64,000 nucleotides of DNA from Przewalskia tangutica (GCA_029844215.1 CM056724.1:86385093-86449092), one strand, 5' to 3'. Positions 1 through 10,600 are shown, counted from the first letter of the stretch. The notes: a model not told the origin generated them from the letters alone. Program-made: numbers and translations.

Positions 1-614
1 AAGAACTCCAAGACGTTATACCACCGCTTATGGGTTCGCTACCCATGATTTGATTAGATCGCTATTATGATGTTGTAAGTATTCTCTTGATTTACTCTCA
101 TTGTTAGTAAGACAACGTATCTTGTAATTTTGTTATCATACATGTCTCCCGCTTTATAAACTTATGTTGTAATTACGATTTTCGCTTTTACATACTTAGT
201 ACATATTGGTAATCGACCCTTCCTGGGCTGCGTCATGCCGCAGAAAGGGTAAGCAGTGGCGCATCCACATTCTTAGGATCACCTATCGACGCCTAAGCTC
301 CATTCTCGGAGGCTTGTCTTTCTTTAGTACGATCTTTCCCGATGTTGTAGATATATGTACATTCAGGGTATATGGGCCCCGTCCCGCCGCAGATTGTTAT
401 TCTAGAGGTATGTATTCACGTATTTGGTTGGGCTCTAAGAAATAAGTTGTAAGGAGTACTATTGACTTTGTTTATATTATTGAAGGCGACCTTATCGGAT
501 ATCTTGTGTTGTATATTGTTTACATATGTGTTTATGTTGTGTATGTTCATGCTATTCTCGATGTATACGAGCAGGTGTCGGTAGGGCACCGCGGCCATGG
601 GTCGGGTCGTGACA
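1..614 (+). mobile_element. 3' end of a gypsy LTR (element mostly outside window)
   Basis: The segment ends in GGGTCGTGACA at 614, the terminus shared by the plus-strand gypsy LTRs at 3851, 11167, 12948 and 18978. It carries the same end-of-LTR scaffold: the ATCC...GGAT hairpin near 262-279, the CTCC...GGAG hairpin near 298-312, and a GGGCCCC/CCCGCC block near 372-388. The bases after 614 (ACCTCTAT) match the inside of the N2 LTR at 16389-16397. This LTR therefore ends an element inserted into the N2 LTR. Its start lies left of the window, so no target duplication can be checked. Confidence 0.75.
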
Positions 615-1408
615 ACCTCTATCTAAAAGCTTAAAATACTACTATACTTTCCTTTAGCCAAAAACGAAACCCTTTGGAAAAATCTTCATAAGTAGTTGAA
701 GTATTAAGTAGAAGTTGGGTAGAACTTCTAAGGGTTGTTTGGAGCGGGTTGGAGCACCCGGAGTAGGAGCTAAACCTTGCTCAGGATCGACATTAAACTT
801 GGATAATTTTGGGCTTACCGAGGTAAATAATCCTATCCTTCTATTGTAATTGGAAATTACATACTGTAGTTATATAGAAATGAATATAAGATTCATAGAA
901 GAGAATTGAACTATAATAGAAGGATATTACAGAAAAGAATTGAACTGAAATCACGTCAGAAGAATATTAAAGAAGAAGATTGAATCTGATTTACATAGAA
1001 TTTGTATTCTGATGAACTTGTGTAGCTTAACGTAAGGAAGTCTGCCCGATTTTCCGTAGAATAGAGAACCTACTGCTTAGAATATTCTACAGAGTAGTCT
1101 AGACTTTGATAGACTGGTATAACCTTTATAGGTTGAATGTTCTGCGAGTAGCATGTGCTACTTAAAAGGTGGACAAGGCTAGCCGGGTTATAGCCGTGGA
1201 GCATTTTGCTAATAGTCGATAATCGTCGCAAGGTATGTGATTCTTCCTATGCTCTTGAGCATGATATTTTAAAATATATATATATATATATAGTACAGTA
1301 GACGTACGTGTGTTAACTGAACGTAGTTGTACGGCAATGTCTTTTGACTTAAGCCTGAATAATAAGAATCTTGAAGTATTCCAAAGAATTAAGAAACCTG
1401 TTTAAAAA
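615..1408 (+). repeat. N2 5' LTR, first retained part
   Basis: Aligns almost base for base with 16389-17185 of the N2 3' LTR, including the run starting AATACTACTATACTTTCC and the motif AGACGTACGTGTGTTAACTG. It is interrupted at 1408 by N1. Differences from the 3' copy are concentrated at CAG/CTG-containing stretches, for example 1001-1016 against 16756-16790. Confidence 0.85.
1404..1408. repeat. Left target-site copy of N1 (AAAAA)
   Basis: These five bases precede the N1 5' LTR. The right copy at 11168-11172 reads AAAAG. The uninterrupted site in the partner LTR of N2 at 17181-17185 also reads AAAAG. One G-to-A difference separates the copies. Confidence 0.8.
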
Positions 1409-1836
1409 TGTTATACCCCGTATTTCCGGAGTATGTATGTGAGGGCGTACGTACGAAAGTTTAGCCTTAAAATTAGGCCAAGTTCGAAAATTGTGCACAA
1501 CTCGCTAAAAGAATCGTTTTCCGACGAAACGTTTCCACAGCTTCCGTAGGGAAAATTCCGGCTATGCCATTTCTAATTTTTGAAAGTTTTTCCGAGAGAC
1601 GAAACATTTTGGACCAACGGGAGGGCGACACTTGGCACCCTCCAATTGATGGACTTGAAATCGTCCATTGGACGAATTGGACTTGGAATGGCACGTTTTT
1701 TTGTGCCTTTGCACAAGTCAAGGAGTTGGTAGGATATTTGTGTGTAGTAGATAGAATGGACACTTGCCTAAATCATCACCCTACACTTGCCTTGCACTTG
1801 GCATCATCTTGGCCCTTGGTTGGCCATGGCTTGACC

Positions 1837-1844
1837 TATAAATA
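1837..1844 (+). promoter_or_regulatory. LTR TATA box of N1 5' LTR
   Basis: TATAAATA is preceded by TTGACC and followed by a C-run. The same context recurs in each related LTR (9114, 16116, and on the minus strand 36477, 42111, 42982 and 46838). Transcription is expected to begin about 30 bases downstream, which marks the start of the R region. Confidence 0.7.
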
Positions 1845-3057
1845 CCCCCTTAGATGAAGAGTTCTTCATCCACAAAAATTACTTCCAAGTCTTGAAAAAT
1901 CCTTCCCTCTCCCTTTGTGAGCATTTCGTCCAAAACATACACCCCCCCCCCCCCCCTTTGAGTGAGCTTGGCCGAGGCAACCCCTCCCCCTAGCCTAGCC
2001 GAAATCTACCCCCCCACCCATGGTAGAAAACTTGCCTTCTAGTATTGTTATAATGCCCAAAATACCCTAGCCCAAATACCTTAGTCCTTAGTAGAAGTTG
2101 TGAAGAACTTCTAAGGTTTCTTGGAGCTACCGGAGCGTACAACCTATGAGCTAAACCTTGCTCAGCGACTTTTTATCTAGGATATTATTGGGCTTACCGA
2201 GGTAAATAATCCTAACCTCTTTTGAATTAGAGAATACATACGTAGTAGTATAAGAATAAGTATTAAATACTTAGAAGAATATCACAGAATAGAATTGAAT
2301 CATTATCACGAGAAGGGTTTAAAAGAAGAATAATCAATTGTACTTACATAGATCGCTTTTCATGAGACTTGAGTAGCTCACCGTAGGGAAGTGCTGCCCG
2401 ATTTTCCGTAGGATATAGAACCCTCTCGCTTAGAATCACATGCAGTAGTCTAGACGTTGATAGGCGTGTCGACTATTATAGGTTGATTTCTGCGCGACAT
2501 ATTCAACTTGGCGGGTGGTTTTCTGAGAAGGTATGTGATTCTTCCTAAAGCATGATATTTTAAAATATATATGTAGTGCGGTAGACGTACGTGTTAATCG
2601 AATAATAACTACGGCAATGTCTTTTGACTTAAGCTCGAATAATACTTACGAATGTCTTGCGACTTAAGCTGAATAATAAGGATCTCAAAGCATTTCAAAA
2701 GAATCTTGAATCATTTTTAAGCGAAGAGAACAAATTGGTTTTAAAGCGAGCGTAAGAGTTATACTAGCTTTATGGGAAGTTAGGTATAACCACTTAAGCA
2801 TGATAAAAGAAACAGTTTGCCTATGTGTTTATAACAGGACTTATATTGATTTGTGAAAAGAATAATAAGATGGTTTGATAAGTAGACATGATATGATGCT
2901 ATGTGTGTTAGTGTCTTGTAACGCTTTGTATAAGAGAGTATTCTTGTTGTGCTTATGTTGTTTAACGATAAGTTGTTATGTTAGTATAATATCACTCACC
3001 TCTTGACATATTACGGGGTTGGCGCCTCCGACGCGGGTAGACTCGGTGATGCAGGAC

Positions 3058-3270
3058 CATGATTCGAGAATACCTCATGCGGGTCCGAGGACCTATGCGC
3101 GAGCTACGGAGTTCGAGGTTAGTGATGCGGGTTATACCTCACGCGGTCATGTGGCCATGCGGACTACGAGTCGGGGCGACGCCGAGGAGTAGCTACCCTC
3201 GACGGGGTTACATACCCTATGCGGGCCTATATGAGTGGCCTATGCGACTACGGAGTCGAGATTAGGCTTG
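3058..3270 (+). repeat. Minisatellite cassette of N1 5' LTR (CCTATGCGGG type)
   Basis: Degenerate repeats built from CCTCATGCGGGTCC, CCTATGCGGGCC and ACTACGGAGTCGAG. The same cassette occurs at 10365-10600. On the other strand, as GGACCCGCATGAGG, it occurs in N3 (28795-28975, 48095-48275) and N6 (54640-54830, 59765-59930). Confidence 0.7.
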
Positions 3271-3482
3271 CATGGTGATACTACGGGCAATTGGCCCCGC
3301 TCGATCATTCGCAGCCTAGAAAAGACACATTACGATTTACCTATTGTTGCTCTTGTTTATGATGTAGCACTATGCGATACAGGTTGTTTCATACATACTT
3401 GCAAAACTGATTTTAAAATGATATGTTTTCATTTAAGTACTTTCTGATTTCATATACTTAGTACTGTTGTCGACCTCCTTCG

Positions 3483-3640
3483 GCTGCGTTCATGCCGCAG
3501 TGGCAAGGCAGTGCTAGATCCACATCCTTAGGATCTCTTGCGTGTGTCGTGAGCTCCATCTTCTCGGAGGCTCTACTTGGGTATGATCTCCTGTTGTAGA
3601 TAGTTTTATCTGCCAGGTATGGCGGCCCCGTCCCGCCATA
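3483..3640 (+). promoter_or_regulatory. Four-hairpin block in N1 5' LTR
   Basis: Four short inverted repeats occur in fixed order: CTGCG...CGCAG near 3484-3500, GATCC...GGATC at 3517-3535, a CTCC...GGAG hairpin near 3551-3571, and TATGGCGG...CCGCCATA at 3618-3640. The block lies downstream of the TATA box, so it should be part of the genomic RNA. Confidence 0.5.
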
Positions 3641-3855
3641 GTTGTTTATTTCCTTAGAGGTGCAGAGTCATGTTGTACACTGGGATGTAATCGCAAACCT
3701 TGGTTTATGTATATATGCCGAAAGGCAACCCTTTTCTCGAAGCGTATCATTTACAATTATTTCATGTCTTGTTTTATATTCCGCTGATTTTTCTCGATGT
3801 ATGACTACTTGGGTGCGGGAGGCACGATCCACGCCCCGAACGGTCGTGACAAAAG

Positions 3856-3868
3856 TGGTATCGAGCGA
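3856..3868 (+). other. N1 primer binding site (tRNA-iMet type, imperfect)
   Basis: TGGTATCGAGCG lies four bases after the LTR end. Minus-strand elements in this window have TGGTATCAGAGCAG at the same place (47430-47445, 39273-39287, 59087-59102), and that form matches the 3' end of initiator tRNA-Met. The N1 copy lacks the A in both CAG triplets. Confidence 0.75.
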
Positions 3869-4045
3869 TTAATCCTCGGAAAGTGTCTATGCACCGTATC
3901 TAGTAGAGTCTTGATTATCGGTGTGTGCACCACACCAATAATCGTGAGGCTATAGGATATTTAGGATTGGTTTCCATTCTTCTCACTCGAGATCGTGCTT
4001 TAGAGCCGTGTTAAAGTTGGACCTCTAACGTAATCCCTTTCCAGA

Positions 4046-5180
4046 ATGATTATGCCTCCACGTAAGGCAACCCGCCCGGGCAAGGCACCGGGCGAGGCGC
4101 TAGTATGGCACCGAGAGTCACGAGGGCTCGCCCGCCTATACCGAGACGGCGAGTTCTACGACGCCGCCGATCCCAAAGAGAGACTACAAGACCTACACCT
4201 CCACCCCACACCTGGAGCAGATGAGATGGGTTCAGAGATGGCCCGATTCGCCGGGATCGTGGCGCATACGAGGACAGCCGGATGCGGTTCAGTCCCACCA
4301 GCCAGTCGTACCGTGGTTCACCCGAGGCGAGAGTTTGAGGCTACGAAACTTCGAGTCAGCCCGCGAGTTTTACTGGTCGAGGCCGAGGATGATCCGCAGG
4401 AGTTCATCCGTCACCTGAGGATTTTGAGAGTGATCGGGCGCGGAGACCGAGTCCGTGATCTTTGGTTCATATAGGCCGCGTGATACCGCGATCGATTGGT
4501 TTGATTCGTGGGAGTTATCCCGGAGAGCACGCGTCCCACTACTGGGATGAGTTCTCGAGGCTTTCTCACTCACTTCTTGCCTCCACGGATGGCGAGGGCG
4601 CGGGCTGATAGATTTTACCGGCCGAGGCAGAGGACGACCGCTGTCGGGAGTACAATGTCGAGTGTGAGTCAGTGGCTCGATATGTCCCCGCGTTGGTAGC
4701 AGATATGGAGGATAGGGTGCACCGCTACGTCACCGGGCTAGATGATTATATGGCCGAATCTTGTGCGGGTGTTTCTCTTCAGCCGGGTATGGACATTACC
4801 CGCATGCAGGCTCATGCTCTTGGATGCGAGGAGCGCAGAGGCCGACGAGTTGTGACAGCGGCGAGAAGAGGCGGGGCGGGAGGGTCTTACGGTGGCTATC
4901 GTGGTGGCGGCCTCAAGGCAATCTAGATTTGCACCACGCCCGGCTGAGCACTCTGCCGCACCGCCTCACGGCCAGAGTATTCGAGGCGAACCGAGGGCCC
5001 GGTGGCTTGACGCCCGAGTAGCGAGGTGCGGCGATCGGACCACCCCGGTGTGGCCGTCGGTAGATCCCATTACGGGAAGAGTGGTACCGCTGGGAGCTTA
5101 TTCTGATTGTAGCGGCCAGGGTCACTGCGAGGGATCCGGCCGGCGGCGGTGGTAGGCTCAACCTTCGTGTTGCCGCCATC
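4046..5180 (+). pseudogene. gag: N1 gag, frameshifted
   Basis: Gag would form the cytoplasmic particle that packages the element RNA. The start is ATG at 4046 or, better, 4052: MPPRKATR-type N-termini also begin gag in N2 (13154), N4 (39090) and N5 (45606). The first frame is open to 4474 and then breaks. Later frames still show pieces matching N5 gag: ARYVPALVADMEDRVHRYVTG at about 4674-4735, and DITRMQAHALG at about 4791-4823. Near 5102-5140 a SDCSGQGHCEG-like stretch is what remains of a zinc knuckle. Expected gag length for such elements is roughly 350-450 residues. Whether the breaks are biological or sequencing errors is unresolved. Confidence 0.75.
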
Positions 5181-5189
5181 ATCTCCTAC

Positions 5190-5700
5190 GATTACTCGCC
5201 CGAGGGCGTGGTACTCATGGGTCGCCAGGTCGCGGCAGAGGTCGTGGCTCGTCCCAGCTAGCGGTCCTCGAACCGCATTTATGCTTTGTCCACCGACAGA
5301 TCGTGAGGCCTCACCGATGTCGCCGCAGTGCGTTATCGGTTCGGGTTAGATGTGTATGCTTTGATAGATCCGGTTCTACTGGCCCCATATATCTCCCTTG
5401 TTGCTAGTAGGATAGGATAGAGCCCGAGTCCATAGACCCTTTCGAGGTAGCTACGCCATGGGTGATTCGGTAGCTCGGCGGTATATAGAGCTTGTCTGTG
5501 ACCATTTGATCGTCGACCACTAGCCGACTTGATAGAGTTGGAGATGATTGACTTCGACGTGATCATGGGGATGGATTGGCTAGCTTCTGCTACGCCAATG
5601 TAGACCGCAGAGAGAGTAGTACGGTTCCAGTTCTGCGAGCCAGGTTGTTGAGTGGGAGGAGCACCAGATCGCCGGCGGTAGGTTTATTTCCTACCTCAAG
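5190..5700 (+). pseudogene. N1 aspartic protease region, broken
   Basis: Between gag and RT, the frame at about 5340-5400 reads LDVYALIDP followed by a serine/threonine-rich PYIS-like stretch. This is the expected environment of the retroviral-type aspartic protease active site (normally D-S/P-G) in chromoviruses. One base is missing right after the DP codons, so the catalytic triplet is split by a frameshift. The protease would release mature Gag and Pol proteins. No continuous ORF remains. Confidence 0.6.
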
Positions 5701-5708
5701 GTAGGAAG

Positions 5709-6560
5709 ATGGTGCGAAGGGGTATATCTACCATCTCGTTCGGGTGTTTGATCTCAAGCCGCGGTACCAGATTTTCCGTCGATTCGATGGTCGAGAGTTC
5801 CCAGACGTGTTTCGACGACCTCGTATCCTCCCGAGAGGAGATCGAGTTTTGTATAGATATGTTGCGGACACTCGGCTATTTCCATTCCGCCATACGAATG
5901 GCACTGCCGAGTTGAGAGAGTGAAGGATCACTTAGGGATTTCTTTGGAGAAGGGCTTCATCAGCCTAGTGTTTCTCCCCGGGAGCACCGTATTGTTCGTG
6001 AAGAAGAAGGGCGGACGATGCGCGCATGTGTTGATTACTGCGGTGAACAAGGTGACCATTAAGAACAGATACCCTTCCTGTGATTGATGATTTGTTCGAC
6101 CCGATTGCGAGTGCGAGATGTTTCTCAAGATTGATCTGCGATCGGGCTATCATCAGTGCGAGTCGAGAGGTGGATGTCCCTAGGATCGCATTCGGACGCA
6201 CGGGCATTATGAGTTCGTGGTCATGTCTTTTGGGTTGACCAATGCTCGTGAAGATTCATGGATTTGATGAACCGAGTGTTCAAACCATTTTTGGACACGT
6301 TTGTGATAGTGTTCATTGATGATATCTTGGTTTATTCTCGCCAGAGCGGGAGACGCGAGCATTTGAGGATCTTGGCCGATTCTCCAGACCAGCTTGTACG
6401 CCAAGTTTTCCAAATGTGAGTTTTGGTTAACTTCGTGGCTTTTCGGGCATATTGCCGGTGATGGCATTCGAGTGGATACGCCAAGATCGAGGCCAGACTT
6501 GGCCTGACCTACTACTCCGGCAGAGGTTCGCAGCTTACGGGCCTTGCAGGATATTATCGG
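5709..6560 (+). pseudogene. N1 reverse transcriptase, frameshifted
   Basis: Copies element RNA into cDNA in the particle. In order, the pieces are a PDVF...DDLVSSREEIEFCIDML-like N-terminal part (about 5795-5865), a VLFVKKKGG-like finger motif (about 5987-6015), a VDY-type motif near 6030, the catalytic FIDDILVYS (6312-6338, carrying the YxDD-equivalent aspartates), and a downstream thumb part near 6400-6560. Each piece is in a different frame. The motif order and spacing match Ty3/gypsy RT. N3 has only the last part of the same domain. Confidence 0.8.
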
Positions 6561-6659
6561 GGTTCGTGGAGAAGTTTGCTTCTATCTGCACCGCTGACTA
6601 GGCCGACTCGTAAGCGGCCAAGTTTGATGGATCGATGCTTGTGGCGGGGTTTCGATTCT

Positions 6660-7120
6660 TGAAAGAGAGATCGACGACCGCCGTTCTTACTCTTCCGGAG
6701 GTCGGATGGTTATGCCGTGTATTGTGACGCGTCGGGCATCGGGTTGGGATGTGTTGATGCAGCATGGCGGGTTATAGCATATGATCCCGACAGTGAAGAA
6801 ACACGAGAGAACTACCCCACCCATGATTTGGAGTTGGCCGTGATTCACGCTTTGAAGATCCGAGGCACTATTTGTATGGGGTTCACGTGGATATTTTTAC
6901 TGGACCACAAGAGCCTCCGATATCTTCACCAGGGAGCTGAACTTACGGCGAGACGGTGGTTAGAGTTGCTTAAGGATTACGATGTTGATATCTGTACCAC
7001 GGGAAGGCCAATGTTGGCGTATGCTCTAATCGTAGGTCGATGGAGCCTATCGGATGCAGCTAGAGAGGAGGGCATGGTTCGTGATTTGCATCGATTAGCG
7101 AGCCTTGGTGTCCGCTTGAT
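6660..7120 (+). pseudogene. N1 RNase H, mostly open but altered
   Basis: RNase H degrades the RNA strand of the RNA/DNA hybrid. The frame from 6717 contains YCDASGIGLGCV, YPTHDLELAVIHALK and, further on, LLDHKSLRYL. These hold the first aspartate, the glutamate and the next aspartate of the catalytic set. N3 (32557-33255) has the same motifs in a cleaner form, with YTDHKSL. The region around the fourth acidic residue (VDALSRR in N3) reads LAYALIVGR here, so it is lost in this frame. Confidence 0.8.
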
Positions 7121-7239
7121 TGATTACGATAGCGATGGGGTTAGAGTTCGTGAGGTTGCCGAGTCTCCCATCGCCGTCGAGGTGAAGAGGCAACAGTTTG
7201 AGGATCGATTCGACACGTTATCGTGATATAGCTCTTCGT

Positions 7240-8110
7240 GAGGCAAGGGTCCTTTTGAGTAGCACGATGGGGTGCTAAGGTTTGAGGGCGAGTTGTGTGT
7301 TCGGATGTTTGAGACTTCGGCAGGTTCTTGGGAAGCACACGGCAGCGTTATCCATCCGGGTCGACCACGATGTACCACGACCTTAGATCTGTTTATTGGT
7401 GGGATGGCTTGAAGAGGGACGTTGAATAGTTCGTAGCTCAGTGCCCATGTTGTCAGCAGGTGAAGGTAGAGCACGAGGCACGGTGGTTTGTTACTGACGA
7501 TAGAGATCCCGACACAGGCGGAGGTGATCAACATGGACTTCATCAAAGGATTACCTCGCACTCGGAGGAGACATGATTCTATATGGGTTATCGTCGGCGG
7601 TGCGAAATCAGCCCACTTTCTTCCGTCAGACGACTTTTTCGGTGAGGATTATGCGGACTTTACATCCGAGATCGCCGATCGCATGGAGTCCCTATTTCGA
7701 TCATATCGCATGCAGAGCCCGGTTATGGCTAACTTCTGGAGGTCTTTCTAGAGAGGTTTAGGGATGCAGGTGAGCCTGAGTACTTCATTCCATCCACAGA
7801 CAGACGGACAGGCCGAGCGCACTATCCAGACTCTTGAGGATATGCTGCGAGCCTGTGTTATCGACTTCAGGGGTAGCTGGGAGGATAATATGCCTCTAGT
7901 TTAGTTCACGCATACAATAGCTACCACTCCGATTCGGATGGCGCCTTATGAGGCCTTGTATGGGAGGAAGTGCAGATCGCCTATAGGTTGGTTCGATGTG
8001 GGCGAGGTGCTAGTGGACCAGATTTGGTGCAAGAGTGATGGATAAGGTGAAGCTTATCCGAGCGGCTATTAATGACTCGAGTCGGCAAGTCGTATGCAGA
8101 TCATCGTCGT
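7240..8110 (+). pseudogene. N1 integrase, broken
   Basis: Integrase joins cDNA to the chromosome. A damaged zinc-binding part lies at about 7360-7470, with CPCCQQVK-like coding. The core starts with MDFIKGLPRTRR (first catalytic Asp at about 7536-7538). The second Asp is expected near 7700, in an ISDRG context, but that stretch reads SYRMQSP. The STxFHP...TDxQAER segment follows at about 7780-7825, with the catalytic Glu codon near 7815. Three or more frames are used and a stop at 7749 ends the longest piece. The motifs match N3 integrase (31374-32500). Confidence 0.78.
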
Positions 8111-8189
8111 CGGCATCTGGAGTTCGCAGTTGATGATTGGGTTTTCCTGAGGTGTCACCCATGAAGGGTGTGATGAGATTCGGGAAGAA

Positions 8190-8530
8190 GAAACTTCACC
8201 AAGGTACATTGGGCGTTTCGATTGTCCGCAGGTAAGCAAGGTTGCCTATGAGTTGGATCTGCCGTCCGATCCGGAGGCGCATCCGGTTTTTCACGTATCT
8301 ATCTTTGAGAGATGTATCGGGGATCCATCTAGTGGTACACCCGATTGACGATGTCCAGTGACCAGGGGTTATCGTATGAGAGATTCCCATAGCGATAGTC
8401 GATCGTCGAGTTAGGCGTCTGCGGACCAAGGATGTGGCTTTCACAAAGTCTTGTGGCGGAACGAGCTTAGGAGGAGATGACGTGGGAAGGCGAGGAGGAC
8501 ATGAGGCGGAGGTATCCTCACTTATTCCCA
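8190..8530 (+). pseudogene. N1 integrase C-terminus with chromodomain-like tail
   Basis: Frames here encode VAYELDLP, a VFHVS motif (about 8287-8302) and, near the end, TWEGEEDMRRRYPHLF (8480-8527). The C-terminal run of Trp, Glu and a YPHLF ending is typical of chromovirus Pol, where a chromodomain guides insertion into heterochromatin. The clean counterpart in N3 is at 31330-31422. Frameshifts separate the pieces. Confidence 0.7.
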
Positions 8531-8673
8531 CAACCTGTAACTTACTTTCCTATTTGCTGGTTTAATTTTCGTAAATTGTTAAGTGTTATATTGTGGCCAT
8601 GTGTGGCACTTGCAAACTGTTTGAGCTTTATCGATAACTGTCTTGGGAAGGAACATTCGGGACGAATGTTTCT

Positions 8674-8686
8674 AAGGAGGGGAGAA
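8674..8686 (+). other. N1 polypurine tract
   Basis: AAGGAGGGGAGAA directly precedes the TGTTATACC start of the 3' LTR. The same tract precedes the N2 3' LTR (15696-15708). It primes plus-strand DNA synthesis. Confidence 0.85.
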
Positions 8687-9113
8687 TGTTATACCCCGTA
8701 TTTCCGGAGTATGTACGTGAGGGCGTACGTACGAAAGTTTAGCCTTAAAGTTAGGCCAAGTTCGAAAATTGTGCACAACTCGCTAAAAGAATCGTTTTCC
8801 GACGAAACGTTTCCACAACTTCCGTAGGGAAAATTCTGGCTATGCCATTTCTAATTTTTGCGAATTTTTCCGAGAGACGAAACATTTTGGACCAACGGGA
8901 GGGCGACACTTGGCACCCTCCAATTGATGGACTTGAAATCGTCCATTGGACGAATTGGACTTGGAATGGCACGTTTTTTGTGCCTTTGCACAAGTCAAGG
9001 AGTTGGTAGGATATTTGTGTGTAGTAGATAGAATGGACACTTGCCTAAATCCTCACCCTACACTTGCCTTGCACTTGGCATCATCTTGGCCCTTGGTTGG
9101 CCATGGCTTGACC

Positions 9114-9121
9114 TATAAATA
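9114..9121 (+). promoter_or_regulatory. LTR TATA box of N1 3' LTR
   Basis: TATAAATA in the same TTGACC...CCCCC context as position 1837. Confidence 0.6.
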
Positions 9122-10364
9122 CCCCCTTAGATAAAGAGTTCTTCATCCACAAAAATTACTTCCAAGTATTGAAAAATCCTTCCCTCTCCCTTTGTGAGCA
9201 TTTCGTCCAAAGCATACCCCCCCCCCCCCCCCCCTTTTTTGAGTGAGCTTGGCCGAGGCAACCCCTCCCCCTAGCCTAGCCGAAATCTACCCCCCCTCCC
9301 TTGGTAGAAAAGTTGCCTTCTAGTATTGTTATAATGCCCAAAATACCCTAGCCCAAATCCCTTAGTCCTTAGTAGAAGTTGTGAAGAACTTCTAAGGTTT
9401 CTTGGAGCTACCAGAGCGTACAACCTAGGAGCTAAACCTTGCTCAGGCGTGACTTTTTATCTATGATATTATTGGGCTTACCGAGGTAAATAATCCTAAC
9501 CCTCTTTTGAATTAGAGAATACATACTGTAGTAGTATAAGAATAAGTATTAAATACTTAGAAGAATATCACAGAATAGAATTGAATTGTTATCACAGTAG
9601 AAGGGTTTAAAAGAAGAATAATCAATTGTACTTACATAGGACTGTTTTCACAGTAGACTTGGGTAGCTCACCGGGTAGGAAGTCTGCCCGTTTTTCCGTA
9701 GGATATAGAACCCTCTGCTTAGATCTGTTTACATAGTAGTCTAGACGTTGATAGAAGTGTCTTACTATTATAGGTTGATTTCTCTGCGCTCGACATATTC
9801 AACTTAGCAGGTGGTTTTATTTGAGAAGGTATGTGATTCTTCCTAAAGCATGATATTTTAAAATATATATGTAGTACGGTAGACGCATACGTGTTAAGCG
9901 AATAATAACTACGGCAATGTCTTTTGACTTAAGCCCGAATAATACTTACGGCAATGTCTTGCGACTTAAGCCCGAATAATAAGGATCTGAAAGCATTTCA
10001 AAAGAATCTCGAATCATTTTTAAATGTAAGAGAACAAATTGGTTTTTAAAGCGAGCGTAAGAGTTATACTAGCTTTATGGGAAGTTAGGTATAACCACTT
10101 AAGCATGATAAAAGAAACAGTTTGCCTATGTGTTTATAATGGACTTATATTGATTTGTGAAAAGAATAATAAGATGGTTTGATAAGTAGACATGATATGA
10201 TGCTATGTGTGTTAGTGTCTTGTAATGTTTGTATAAGAGAGTATTCTTGTTGTGCTTATGTTGTTTAACGATAAGCTGTTATGTTAGTATAATATCACTC
10301 ACCTCTTGACATATTACTGGGGGTTAAGCTGCTCCACGCGGTAGACTCGGTGATGCAGGACCAT

Positions 10365-10600
10365 GATTCGAGAATACCTCATGCGGGTCCGGGGACCTAT
10401 GCGAGCTACGGAGTTCGAGGTTAGTGATGCGGGTTATACCTCACGCGGTCTATGTGGCCATGCGGACTACGAGTCGGGGCGATGCCGAGGAGTAGCTACC
10501 CTCGATGCGGGTTAAATACCTATGCGGGCCTATATGAGTGGCCTATGCGGACTACGGAGTCGTGATTAGGCTTGCATGGTGATACTACGCAATTGGCCTC
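10365..10600 (+). repeat. Minisatellite cassette of N1 3' LTR
   Basis: The same CCTATGCGGG-type degenerate repeats as 3058-3270. It lies at the same distance before the LTR end. Confidence 0.7.

Larger units (their letters stand above)
1409..3851 (+). repeat. N1 5' LTR
   Basis: A 2,443 bp LTR (TG...CA) paired with 8687-11167. In order it has CGTACGTACG near the start, a TATA box at 1837, a C15 tract at 1942-1956, the GCGGTAGACGTACGTG motif near 2579, a CCTATGCGGG-type minisatellite at 3058-3270, and a hairpin block at about 3483-3640. It has lost an internal base of CTG/CAG at several places where the 3' copy keeps it. Confidence 0.9.

Noticed and set aside
1264..1292. (TA)n near 1270 and 41214 as a regulatory TATA element
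   Set aside because: It is a variable microsatellite next to the GTACGGTAGACGTAC motif, and the real TATAAATA lies elsewhere in the LTR.
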